From Blastobasis lacticolella (lineage: Eukaryota; Arthropoda; Insecta; Lepidoptera; Blastobasidae), in NCBI GenBank assembly GCA_905147135.1, contig LR990050.1, forward strand, positions 18,226,001 to 18,290,000: 64,000 bases of DNA. Direction: 5' to 3'. Of this stretch, positions 53,179 through 62,919 are shown one piece after another (position 1 is the stretch's first letter; the number at the start of each line of letters is the position of its first letter). The notes beneath the pieces are model-generated. The model was not told the DNA's origin and did not search any database. It was given only the letters and a program-made list of their open reading frames with translations. The position numbers were made by a program, and so were the translations under genes.

Positions 53179-53806
53179 AGCTAAATTAGCAAACTGTATT
53201 GCTGTTTGTTAACTATAGTTCGTAGGTATAAGTATAAGTATTAAATCATTGTTTGACCACATTAATATCAGTGAAATAAGTGAAATAATATAGATTATTT
53301 TTTTAATGTTAAGTAAGTAGATAGTTAACAGGCTATTTTATTGTTTGTTTGCCAGTAAGTTGGTAATAACTGCTTGACTGGAGCCTTCTCCACAACAGTG
53401 GAGGGCTTTGCCATAATTATATTATATTTAGTTAACTAAATTAGCAGTGTATGGTTTGTTTGCCATTTCATAGGTATAATTTAACTTATTGACTTGAGCC
53501 TCCTTCAAATCAGTGGAGGGCTTTGCCATAATATATAATATTTTGTTAAGTGGAGAACTAAATTAGCAGTTTATAGTACGTATTAGAAAGTAATTAATAG
53601 ATATTTAAATATTTGTTTGGGGTTGTTTGACTATTGACAAGGTTAAATAATATAATATATTATTTATATATTTACAAACTATAGATTAGTTGGATTTATA
53701 TTAAAGATAGCTTCACGTGTTCCTTCCTAATATTCGTGTTGGAATTTCTGCTGTCCCGGTTTGTTGTCAGTTTCAGGCCGCCCAGTGCTGACGAATACCT
53801 TCAAAT
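53179..53806 (+). promoter_or_regulatory. Probable LINE 5' UTR with 114-bp repeats
   Basis: gtggagggctttgccataat occurs at 53398 and 53512, exactly 114 bp apart, each preceded by a gagcc(t)tc phrase and followed by an aactaaattagcagt phrase. A third ctaaattagc lies at about 53180. Tandem 5' UTR monomers often carry internal promoters in LINEs; function here is inferred. Confidence 0.55.
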
Positions 53807-55645
53807 ATGGTGAAGACACGACGCGCTGCCTGCGAGGAGATCGAATGCAAGCTGCAGCTGGCGCTGGACGAGCTGAAATGCTCCAAAACTCTCTGCGACC
53901 AGCTGTTGGAGGAACGCATAGACGCAGAACAGGAGATCCTAAGCATCATTGGCACTAACACTCAGTTAAAGAGTGAGCTTGCATCTATGCATAAGGAGTA
54001 CTTGGAAGTAACCAGGGACAGAGACGAGATACGCAACGTACTCACAGAACAGCAGACCTGTCACAGGAATTACACAAGTGCCTTGAGCAGAATCTCAGAA
54101 CTGGAGCTAGCTCTGAGCGAGGCTCACAATATCATAACAAAATATGAGCAGCGACAGTCTTGCGATTCACACCAAAAATCCCAGTGTCTTTATGATGAAT
54201 TAGTAGAACCAGAACATGATCACCAAGCAGTGTCTGAAAACACTTCTGACCTATGCAATTCCTGGAATGAGACCACATCAATGGCATCTTTACTTAATAT
54301 AAATATAATTAAAAAATTAACGAAAAAGTTGCGAATTGATTTTGAAGATTGTAATTCTAAATTGGTACGTGCGCAACAAACTCATACCACGGAGACACAC
54401 GAGATGAATAAAAAAATAAAAAAGTTGCAAGTAGACTTAAAGATAGTAAATAGAAAATATAAAATAGCACAAAATGAAATCATTACTTGGAGAGAAGCTA
54501 CCTCTGAAATGGTCAAATTGTCAAATGAAAACACGGACATGATCGAACGACTGATGACTGCCAAAGAAGAGGAATGTGAGTGTGTCGCTTCGCAGCTTCA
54601 ACGCCCCGCGCCCCGGCCGCAAAACGCTGACGTCGCCCCCGAGGCACACGCTGCGAGCACCGCGGCTCCTGCGGTGAACGTCGAGCCCGCGAGCGCCGGG
54701 TGTAAGGTGTTGGCCGCCCCGGCCGTCGCGACCACCTCTGCCACCGCGGCCCACACGGCCCACATCGTACCTGCTGTCGGCGGGCCCCCCAAAGCCTCAG
54801 CCGCCCCGGCCTTCGCGGCCACCTCTTATGCCGCCGCTGCGAGGAGAACGACGCGCTCTACAGCCCACGCGGCCTACATCCAGCCCGCGGTCGACGAGCC
54901 ATTCAAGGCCACAGACGCACCGGCTATTGCGGCCACCTCCTATGCCACCATAGCAAGGAGATCGACGCGCTCTACGGCCCCCGCGGCCCACATCCAGCCC
55001 GCGGTCGTCAGGCCCCACAAGACCCCAGCCGCCCCGGCCGTCGTGGCGACAACGACATTGGCGGGCACTACGGACACGGCAAAGAGTTCAATACGCACCA
55101 TAATATATTCCGATTCGCTTGGCAAAGGCATGGGCATATTAATAAGTAATGATGTCAATAAATCTGTTTGTAATCATTGTTTGCCAAACCGATCATTTAA
55201 TGAGATAATAAATGTAGCTAGTCAACAATGTAATGAAGACCGTACCAATATTATAGTAATGGTCGGAAATAGCATGGGAATAACTAGAAATGATATCGTA
55301 GAGAGTTTTCAAAAAATTCAGTCCCATAATTTTAATAAAATTACTTTGTGTGCTTTCCCATACACAAATAATGACCCTAAATTAAATAGACGTATTCATA
55401 GACTGAATACATGTTTATATAATTTGACTCGTTATAGTAACGCATTTACATTTTTTGACATCAACAAATTTGTTGGCAATATTATTTGTACAAATGATAC
55501 ATTGTATCTCAAGCAAAAGGACAAAAAGTATATTGCTACAATGTTAGCTTATAATATTAATTGTTATAACAATATTAGCGTAAGTAGGATTGACCAGGGC
55601 TCCTGCATGTTATCATCTAAGGACAAAGGATGCTCTTTAAACTAG
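53807..55645 (+). CDS. CR1-like LINE ORF1 protein
   Basis: 612 residues. Predicted role: RNA binding and particle assembly for LINE transposition. Residues about 10-125 and 165-265 look like coiled coils (long Leu/Glu/Lys runs with few prolines). Residues about 270-425 are Ala/Pro-rich with 38-residue tandem units, for example AATSYAAAARRTTRSTAHAA. Residues about 430-585 resemble the SGNH-esterase domain of CR1 ORF1 proteins: SDSLG at 435-439 is block I, with Ser in place of the usual Gly before Asp-Ser; MVGNS at 485-489 is the block III Gly-Asn; but the terminal DxxH is D564-TL-Y567, so the catalytic His is missing. No CCHC knuckle or PHD finger was seen. It overlaps ORF2 by 16 nt in a different frame. 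Confidence 0.88.
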   Translation: MVKTRRAACEEIECKLQLALDELKCSKTLCDQLLEERIDAEQEILSIIGTNTQLKSELASMHKEYLEVTRDRDEIRNVLTEQQTCHRNYTSALSRISELELALSEAHNIITKYEQRQSCDSHQKSQCLYDELVEPEHDHQAVSENTSDLCNSWNETTSMASLLNINIIKKLTKKLRIDFEDCNSKLVRAQQTHTTETHEMNKKIKKLQVDLKIVNRKYKIAQNEIITWREATSEMVKLSNENTDMIERLMTAKEEECECVASQLQRPAPRPQNADVAPEAHAASTAAPAVNVEPASAGCKVLAAPAVATTSATAAHTAHIVPAVGGPPKASAAPAFAATSYAAAARRTTRSTAHAAYIQPAVDEPFKATDAPAIAATSYATIARRSTRSTAPAAHIQPAVVRPHKTPAAPAVVATTTLAGTTDTAKSSIRTIIYSDSLGKGMGILISNDVNKSVCNHCLPNRSFNEIINVASQQCNEDRTNIIVMVGNSMGITRNDIVESFQKIQSHNFNKITLCAFPYTNNDPKLNRRIHRLNTCLYNLTRYSNAFTFFDINKFVGNIICTNDTLYLKQKDKKYIATMLAYNINCYNNISVSRIDQGSCMLSSKDKGCSLN

Positions 55646-58524
55646 ATTTTAAGACAAAAGAAAAGCCCAAGAATTGTTTACGATTAATTCATCAAAATAT
55701 ACAAGGTTTTTCTGGCAAAGAACATGAAATAGAATTATATTTAAAGAAAACTCCTGTAGAAGTTTTATGTTTAACTGAGCACTGGCTGAGGGAATCTGAC
55801 ATGTCATTTAATTTATTTAACTATAATATAATTAGTTGTTTTAATCGGAAATCTATTTCCCGTGGTGGTTCATTAATTGCAGTACGGCAAAATATTAAAT
55901 CGAAAGACCGGAAAGATGTTTCTGGCCTCTCAGTTGAACATAAGATTGAGTTATCCTGCGTGGAGCTTAAAAAGTGCATCATACTTTGTGTGTATAGGCC
56001 ACCATACAATGAAAACTATGAGATTTTTGAAAAAACTATGGAACAAGTTTTAGAAAGACTTTGTACGTGTAAAAAAAAGGTAATCGTTTGTGGAGACTTT
56101 AATGTTAATTTACTAGAAAAAACAACGTTTAGTAAGAGAATAATAAGCTTATTTCGTAGTTTTAATCTTAATTATGTATTTTTAGAGCCGACACGATGCA
56201 CAGAATCATCAGCGACTTGCATCGACAATGTGTTCTGCTGTTGCGAGGTCAACGAAAAGGCTATTATAAATTTTACAAGATCTGACCATAGTGGACAATT
56301 CGTTGTTTTTGATTTTACGGAACAATGTAATATCAATGAAATAATTACAAGACCAATTACTCGAAGGAGAATTGAACACTTCAAACAAGCCTTATCGGAG
56401 ACCATTGCCGGCCTTTCTCTTGATTCTCATGACCCAAACATTCTATTTTCTGATATGTTCAATTCTGTCAATAATGTTTATCAAAGTGTTTTTACGCAAA
56501 AAAGAATAAAAAGTAACTGTAAATCTAAATTTAGTGATTGGGCTACTTTAGGTATCCGCAAAAGCAGAGATAGAATGTTTGAACTATACGGTCAACGAGC
56601 TTATTGCCATGATAAAGATTTTGTAGAATATGTCAAAAAATATTCAAAAACGTTTAAGAAAGTTTGTCTAATTGCAAAATCACAGCATTATAAGAAAATT
56701 ATAAGTTCGTCTTCAAACAAGGCTAAGACTGTGTGGAATGTAATAAATAAGGAGGCAGGGAAAACAAAGCCTCGTGATACACATTATGAAATCAAAACAG
56801 AAACCGGAACTAGTACCGCAAATAAAGAAGTGGCAGAGCTGTTCCAAACATTTTTTACCGAAATACCGATTAAAACTACCTCGCTGCTAAACTCGTGCCC
56901 AATTAGTGCAGAAAACTTGTTAAAAGAAAATATAGGTGCCTGTGAAAATGGCTTTTGTTATTCCGAAGTAGACGCTAAAACTATTATTAAAGCTTTTAAA
57001 AGCATTAAGTTGAAAAATACGGAAGATATTTGGGGAATGTCAGTTAGAGTTATAAGTACTGTTGTTGATATTTTAGCACCGTATTTAGCTTACATTTTTA
57101 ATGCTTGCGTCGAAGTAGGTGTTTTCCCCGACCTCATGAAAATCAGTAAAGTGGTGCCATTATTCAAATCAGGTTGTAAAAATAGTTTGAATAATTTTAG
57201 ACCGGTATCCATCCTGCCAGTTTTCAGTAAAATCTTTGAAAAAATCATGTTAAGTCAAATGATTGTGCACTTTAACAGTAATAAATTATTTCATCAACAA
57301 CAATATGGCTTCACAAAAGGCCGCAATACTACCGAAGCTGGTATTAGCCTCATTCAACAAATTTTTGGCGCTTGGGAAGAACATCATAATGCAGTAGGTG
57401 TTTTTTGCGATTTGTCTAAAGCATTTGATTGTGTAAATCATTCAACACTATTACTAAAATTAAAACATTACGGTTTTACGCATGATAGTCTTGAAATGAT
57501 GAAATCATACTTAGAAGGTAGAGTTCAAAAAGTAAATGTAAATGGCGAGTTATCTGCGGGTGGGAAAGTGAGCATTGGAGTGCCACAAGGATCTATATTG
57601 GGGCCGTTTCTCTTACTTGTATATATAAATGACCTTCCATACATGGTGCAGAATATTGCTGGTATAGTCTTGTTTGCTGACGACACTTCACTGATATTTA
57701 AAATTAATAGGAAAGATAATAATATAGACGAAGTAAACTGTGTTCTTCAGAATGTGCTTCATTGGTTTACGATTAATAACTTAGTCTTAAACTCTAAAAA
57801 AACTAAATGCGTTCATTTTTGCCTCCCTAATGTACAAAGTAATCAATGTAATGTTATATTAGATAAAACGCAACTTGAGTTGGTAGAGAAAACTACTTTC
57901 TTAGGCGTTAATATAGATTCAAAAATTCAATGGGGCCCACATATTGAATCATTGGCTAGTAGGTTAAGTTCGGCTGCATTTGCCGTGTGGCGAATAAGGA
58001 GGCTAACGGATGTGAATACAGCTAGATTAGTTTATTATAGTTATTTTCATAGTATTATGTCATACGGCATCATACTATGGGGCAAGTGTGCTGATAGTGA
58101 CATCATTTTCAAACTACAAAAGCGAGCTGTAAGAGCAATATATGGATTACGTCGACGTGATTCGCTCAAAGAATTGTTTAAAGAAATTGATGTATTGACT
58201 TTCTCAAGTCAATATATATTTGATAATATTATGTATGTTAGAAAGCATATTACCCAATTTGCTAAAAATACTGATATTCATAATGTCAATTTAAGAAACA
58301 AAAATAAACTGGTAACACCGTTGTTCAGACTAAGTAAAGTAAATTCATCTTTCATGGGTAACTGTATAAGATTTTATAATCATATTCCTGCATGTATTAT
58401 TAATTTGCCTGAATTACAATTTAAAGATAAGGTGAAAACAACTTTAATGAAAAAAGCCTATTATAAAATTGATGAATATATCAATGACAAAAATGTATGG
58501 TGTACTACTAGCTCTTCGAAATAG
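55630..58524 (+). CDS. CR1-like LINE ORF2: APE endonuclease and reverse transcriptase
   Basis: 964 residues, acting in target-primed reverse transcription in the nucleus. The endonuclease (about 15-230) keeps the expected residues: N23 (HQNIQGF), E50 (LTEHWL), Y122 (VYRPPY), D156 and N158 (GDFNVN), and S218-D219-H220. The RT (about 490-760) has VVPLFKSG, NNFRPVSILP, QYGFTKGRNTTEA, FCDLSKAFDCVNH, GVPQGSILGPFL and the catalytic FADD at 682-685, then LVLNSKKTK and TTFLGVNIDSK. The C-terminal domain has SYGIILWGK, QKRAVRAIYGLRRRDS and a terminal FKDKVKTTLMKKAYYKI, shared with the LINE remnant at 6508-14084. No stop or frameshift. The start ATG lies inside the end of ORF1, so translation may depend on termination-reinitiation. 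Confidence 0.92.
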   Translation: MLFKLDFKTKEKPKNCLRLIHQNIQGFSGKEHEIELYLKKTPVEVLCLTEHWLRESDMSFNLFNYNIISCFNRKSISRGGSLIAVRQNIKSKDRKDVSGLSVEHKIELSCVELKKCIILCVYRPPYNENYEIFEKTMEQVLERLCTCKKKVIVCGDFNVNLLEKTTFSKRIISLFRSFNLNYVFLEPTRCTESSATCIDNVFCCCEVNEKAIINFTRSDHSGQFVVFDFTEQCNINEIITRPITRRRIEHFKQALSETIAGLSLDSHDPNILFSDMFNSVNNVYQSVFTQKRIKSNCKSKFSDWATLGIRKSRDRMFELYGQRAYCHDKDFVEYVKKYSKTFKKVCLIAKSQHYKKIISSSSNKAKTVWNVINKEAGKTKPRDTHYEIKTETGTSTANKEVAELFQTFFTEIPIKTTSLLNSCPISAENLLKENIGACENGFCYSEVDAKTIIKAFKSIKLKNTEDIWGMSVRVISTVVDILAPYLAYIFNACVEVGVFPDLMKISKVVPLFKSGCKNSLNNFRPVSILPVFSKIFEKIMLSQMIVHFNSNKLFHQQQYGFTKGRNTTEAGISLIQQIFGAWEEHHNAVGVFCDLSKAFDCVNHSTLLLKLKHYGFTHDSLEMMKSYLEGRVQKVNVNGELSAGGKVSIGVPQGSILGPFLLLVYINDLPYMVQNIAGIVLFADDTSLIFKINRKDNNIDEVNCVLQNVLHWFTINNLVLNSKKTKCVHFCLPNVQSNQCNVILDKTQLELVEKTTFLGVNIDSKIQWGPHIESLASRLSSAAFAVWRIRRLTDVNTARLVYYSYFHSIMSYGIILWGKCADSDIIFKLQKRAVRAIYGLRRRDSLKELFKEIDVLTFSSQYIFDNIMYVRKHITQFAKNTDIHNVNLRNKNKLVTPLFRLSKVNSSFMGNCIRFYNHIPACIINLPELQFKDKVKTTLMKKAYYKIDEYINDKNVWCTTSSSK

Positions 58525-59330
58525 GAAGTTATTTATAAATTTACAATTTTGTTAATTGGGTGAGGATGATTTGATGTGTAATAGTCATTGAATAACAAAT
58601 ATTTTTTTAATGTGTACGGCATTGGCAGCGCATGCTCACTTAAAAGTCTGCCTGGTGGTGGCATGGGGGTCGGGTCGTTCTCTTCCCTCAAATATGGTTG
58701 AATTGGACGATGGCTGGGCCCTGCGTCATGCTCGTGAACGGGTGCTGCCTTGGTGGACTGGCCTGCTTTTGCTGTGCCATTTTTTGTTTTTGAATTTATT
58801 TTTATTTTTAGTTATCTTGACCGATTTGTAGAGGTTCACATCATATTCCAATCAAGACAGGCTCACTCAAATTAAATTGACAAATGTATCAATGCAATGT
58901 AATCATATTTAAATGTACCTGTGGGTTTCTTGCCGTTTCTTTTTCCCACAGATGGTCATTTTCCTAACTGAAGCGGCATACTGACAGACAGACGACATTC
59001 TTTTTACTTATTTGTTCCGAGCTCAGGGGTCGACGCGGGTAGGCCGGCTGGTGCGTGCGGGTGTGAGCGCCGGCGGGCTGGCTGGGGCCGGGCGCGCGCC
59101 GCACATGATTCGCCTAGGCGGTTATGTGCGTGGCGCGTATCGGTGCCCGGTGTCTCGCCGGAGTAAGCACTCGTACGCGCTGATCGGTCTGCATGCGTCG
59201 CCCCCTACCTGGATGAGCTCGCTTAACTTCCCTTTGTTTTCCGTTAGATTTTTGACTTTTGAAAAGAGATTAATTAACGTAATCCTAATTCAATAAATGC
59301 TTTTTCATATTATTATTATAAAATAAGCTT
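58525..59330 (+). other. Probable LINE 3' UTR
   Basis: A non-coding tail of about 800 bp. 59025-59220 is strikingly G+C-rich (gtgcgtgcgggtgtgagcgc) compared with the A+T-rich ORFs. An aattcaataaatgctttttc polyadenylation context precedes attattattata near 59310. Whether the G+C-rich block belongs to the LINE or to flanking DNA is not certain. Confidence 0.5.
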
Positions 59331-61037
59331 AGTTTCAAATTAAAATTGCAACATTTCGCATAATCCGTTCAGAAAATATATATGTACATCTGTGCTCTAA
59401 GCTGACTGAGCGTGTATCCTGGTACCTCTCAATGTAGTGCCTGCTGTTATTGTAACAGTGTAACGATGTATTCTGTCGGCCAAAACTTACTTCGCGTCAA
59501 ACCGCCTCATTTAAGGACTAGTTCCCTCGACCAAAGGACTTTAGTCAGATATTGTTCGAGAACAAGTAACTCCATTCATTTATTATCAAGTCGAAAGTCC
59601 CGAGTGGAGACGAAACATAAAAGTTACGAGACTTCATACTCGAGACGGCCCGCCTTGGAGGATATTACGATATTACCTAACAGAATGGAGCACCCCTGTA
59701 ATGAAGGTAGAATAACCTAACGAAAGACGGTGCCAATTAACAGCACTAGCTCCATTAGCCGGTAAGACGTGCTTTGCCGGCGATAACCGGCTATAACCAG
59801 CCATAACCGGATCCCACCGCCCGGAGCCGGGCTAATCCGGACAAATGAGTCGCGAAAGATGACATCCAGTCGCTAATTGGGGCACAGAATTAAGTGCCCG
59901 GCTTGTACGCGTCTCCTTGGAAAGTCACTTCGCCAGACGTCTCAGCGACCCTTCACGGGTCTTATGCAAAAAAGTTGAAGTGCTGGATCTATTGAGACAA
60001 CAAAGAAATTACTTTATGGTGTTGTATTCACGAGATATTTTCTTCAGTATTTGGTGTGTACGGGGATGAAATTGTTTTTATTTGTTGCTTTAACAGAGCA
60101 AAACGTAAAAAGTATGTTTTATACCACTAAGGTGTCAAACAAGCTTGCGGCCTGCCTGGTGGTAAGCAGTCACTGGTGCCTATGGACGTTTGCAATAGTA
60201 GGGGCATCACACCATTGCCAATCTCGTTATTATTCTTGATTCTGTCTACTTTAATAAAGTTAAGACGTGATTTTATGATTGAGATACCTGGTCGTTAATC
60301 CATAGTGAAACCTATTCGATTTATTTATTTATATTGTCTATGTCTATAACAAATTTTATTCAATGTCATTCTGTACCGCCTTACTTTTTCTTTACCCTTT
60401 ATCTCCTGGTTGACTGGTAGATAAGGCTATTTAAGCTTTAAGTCCGCCTTTGTACTATTTTGTGCATGAAGATTTAATAAATAAATAAATAAATAAATAG
60501 CAAGTCCGTAGGCACCTTCGCGTATCTGCGGAACAGAGCTTTGGCCTTTTTAGCGTTTAGTGTTTATATAGACTGATCTTTTTATTTCATACTATTTTTT
60601 TTATATTGTTTTAAGTTTATGGTATTTTTTCGGTATTTTATGGTATTTTTTTTCTTTTTTTGATGTAATTATTTTTAGTGTTATGAGTTTGGCTGAGCTA
60701 AATGCTAAATAAATACCATTTTATTTTTTTACTCACAATTGCTTATTGCCTGTATTGTACTTTTAAGCTTTAATATTTTATTCACTCTATCATTGATGAT
60801 TCTAGATATTATTTATTCTTAAAACGTATTGAATTCCCTAAACATTTAGGTAATGTTTGCTATATTCCATCTGAAAGAAACCTTTCGCCCAAAACATGTA
60901 TGATTCAAAATTAAAGTTTTTGGTTTCATAACTAAACCTCCAGTGCGTTGACAATCGAACTTAAAGATATCTTCCCAATTTAAAAAAAATTGGGGTTCCT
61001 AGAATTCAGGCTGCAATCGCTATTTTTTCGTGAATTT
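59331..61037. other. Unassigned DNA with small repeats
   Basis: 59783-59810 holds three ataacc(g/a)g units at exact 10-bp spacing. 60135-60235 has a dispersed repeat (ctgcctggtggtaagcagtc) shared in reverse with 34470-34590. 60475-60499 is an (AAAT)n run. No gene was found. Confidence 0.45.
59783..59810 (+). promoter_or_regulatory. Triple ATAACCGG-type motif array
   Basis: ataaccgg, ataaccag and ataaccgg start at 59783, 59793 and 59803. AACCGG is the core recognised by Grainyhead/CP2 factors in insects. A clustered binding site is an inference; no promoter was found nearby. Confidence 0.35.
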
Positions 61038-61278
61038 GACTACCTGAGTGGTTCAATGGTCAAGTCTGCCACGCAAGAGGTCCCGGGTTCGATTCCCGGC
61101 CGGGCAGAAATTGAAATGATGAATTTTAATTTCTGTTACGGGTCTGGGTGTTCTATGTATAATAAGTATGTATTTAAAAGTATTTAAGTAGTATATCAGT
61201 TAGCATAGCACAAGCTTTGCTTAGTTTGGGACTAGATGGCGCTGTGTGAATTTGTCCACGAATATTTATTTATTTATT
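61038..61278 (+). mobile_element. SINE-A, full length
   Basis: The head gactacctgagtggttcaat is followed by box-B-like cgggttcgattcccggccgg, tgatgaattttaatttctgt, tacgggtctgggtgttctat, ctagatggcgctgtgtgaat and an (attt)n tail. It is one of the best-preserved SINE-A copies. Confidence 0.88.
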
Positions 61279-62159
61279 TATTTTATTTAGATTTCGATTT
61301 CAATTAGGCTGATAATTCAACAAATATCTTTAAAATCCGTATCAGTAGGGACAAATTCGTATGTATGGAAATATTTGCTTCATTTTTAGTTTCCTTCACA
61401 AGAAACCTAGAGATAAAGAAAAATAACATAAACTTTTTTCATTTTTGTGACAAACATTCGACAATTAACCCTATGTTCCCTCCGTTATTGATCGTAACAC
61501 TTTTTGATTGCTCTAGAGTCAGTCTAGAGCGTCCACGCCCTTTGGAATTACATTCGAACATGTTTCAAGCGGGCCGGATGATGTGGATGGCTGCGAGGTA
61601 TAAATAGTCGATTCGCTTTCGGATTCGCCGCTCAGCATTTTTGCCAACCTGGTTCGAACTGGAGTTCTTCTTTTGTGTATCTTTCTTAAGCTTGGTTCTG
61701 GTCGGTCGCAAAAGGGAATAACTCCCCAAATTTTCACTACATTTCTACTTCTCCACATCTGTGAGGGGGTCCAGTCTCTCCACAACTCCTTTAATATTTT
61801 TCCTTTTAAGTTTTGCTGTCATTTCCAGTTCATCGAATTCACATGAAATCTAAAATAAACTTGCATCCACAGCTACCACTCCTATGTGGTAACCTAAATC
61901 GTTGCTTGCTACTGTATTACGTCTTAGATTGCAATTGTTGACGTTAATTGGGCTAACCCTAATTCTCTAGGCAGTACGGTCATCACACCGACAATTATGT
62001 TCTAACCGAGATTGGATTAATACTGATTGGACATTAGAATATACAGGCTTCCTAAGCGCCCGGAGCTATGTGGTCAGGCGAATGTACAATGCATAAGTGT
62101 ATAACCATCTTTGGATACATACCTATTGCTTTGCACTTCTGTGCAATTGTTAAACGGTT
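61279..62159. other. Unassigned DNA
   Basis: 61519-61785 is open on the minus strand and Ser/Thr-rich without recognised domain. The ctttgcacttctgtgcaatt phrase near 62135 is shared with about 15520. No gene was assigned. Confidence 0.35.
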
Positions 62160-62640
62160 TTTTTTATTAATCGTTTCTCATTTGTTCAGCGAGCACGACG
62201 CTGTGATCAGTTGTGTCTGGAGCCGCAAAGAACCACGCTATGTATGAAGAGTGTTCTTACTATGGCACCAACAATTTATAATAAATTGCCTGCCACTATT
62301 AAGGCACATAACAAGGATATCATAATGTTTAAAACTAAACTTTTTGACTACTTTATTGATTAAAATGACTACAGTTTAGGAGAATTTTTAATGACTCACT
62401 TTGTTGTTAATTGAATTTTATTGACATGTTATTTATTTAATTAAGTATAATTGCTGAATTTTTTTTTGTTCAATATAATTTTAATGATTTATTTGTGATA
62501 ATTAATTAAGTGTAACTTTTCTAATTTTATATTGTATGCCAAAAGGTAGACCACAGCGCTCTAGTCTCTATTTATGTAAGACCTGCATTTAATGTATAAC
62601 CTGTGTGTCACAATAAACATATTTGATTTGATTTTTGTAG
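62160..62640 (+). pseudogene. CR1/Jockey-like LINE 3' fragment
   Basis: 62196-62363 encodes RRCDQLCLEPQRTTLCMKSV then LTMAPTIYNKLPATIKAHNK and FKTKLFDYFID with a stop. This parallels the C terminus of the LINE at 13454-14023 (RRRDQLHLHPCKTTLFHKSV; MAPKIYNAIPK). An A+T-rich 3' UTR of about 270 bp ends at cacaataaacatatttgatt, which holds AATAAA. The upstream ORF is missing. Confidence 0.75.
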
Positions 62641-62656
62641 TAAATATATAAAAATT

Positions 62657-62919
62657 GGTCGTGTGGTGTCCGGCAGAGTAGAATAGCACCATCCCCTTAC
62701 GCTCGTGGATATCGTTCAAGGCGACTAATGTTTTCGAGGCAAAAGATCTAGAGTCTCCGTAGGCTGGAAAATGGGCAGCAGCGTTTTCCATTGTTATATT
62801 TATAACACTGCGATCTCCAACCCGCCTGCCGAGCGCGGAGATTATGGTAATAACCTCCCCTTTCGTGGAAGAGGCCCTAAGTTCTGCAGTGGACTGACAT
62901 GGGCTGTGATGATGATGAC
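62657..62919 (+). mobile_element. SINE-B, near full length
   Basis: It runs from gtcgtgtggtgtccggcaga to gggctgtgatgatgatgacg in forward orientation, giving the clearest reading of the SINE-B 5' end, which has no obvious tRNA-like boxes. Confidence 0.88.

Larger units (their letters stand above)
53179..59330 (+). mobile_element. Near-complete CR1-like LINE
   Basis: The order is repeated 5' UTR, ORF1 (53807-55645), ORF2 (55630-58524) and a 3' region with AATAAA near 59293 followed by a ttattattata run. Both frames are undamaged, so the copy could be recent. The outer limits are uncertain: the left edge is placed where related gctaaattagc phrases begin, the right edge after the att run. No target duplication was found. 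Confidence 0.75.

Noticed and set aside
53340..53580. Shared origin of the 114-bp 5' UTR repeats and the 114-bp ORF1 repeats
   Set aside because: The unit sequences are unrelated (A+T-rich versus G+C-rich). Only the period coincides.
61519..61785. Ser/Thr-rich coding exon on the minus strand
   Set aside because: It starts and ends without splice signals and has no recognised motif. A chance open frame is likelier.
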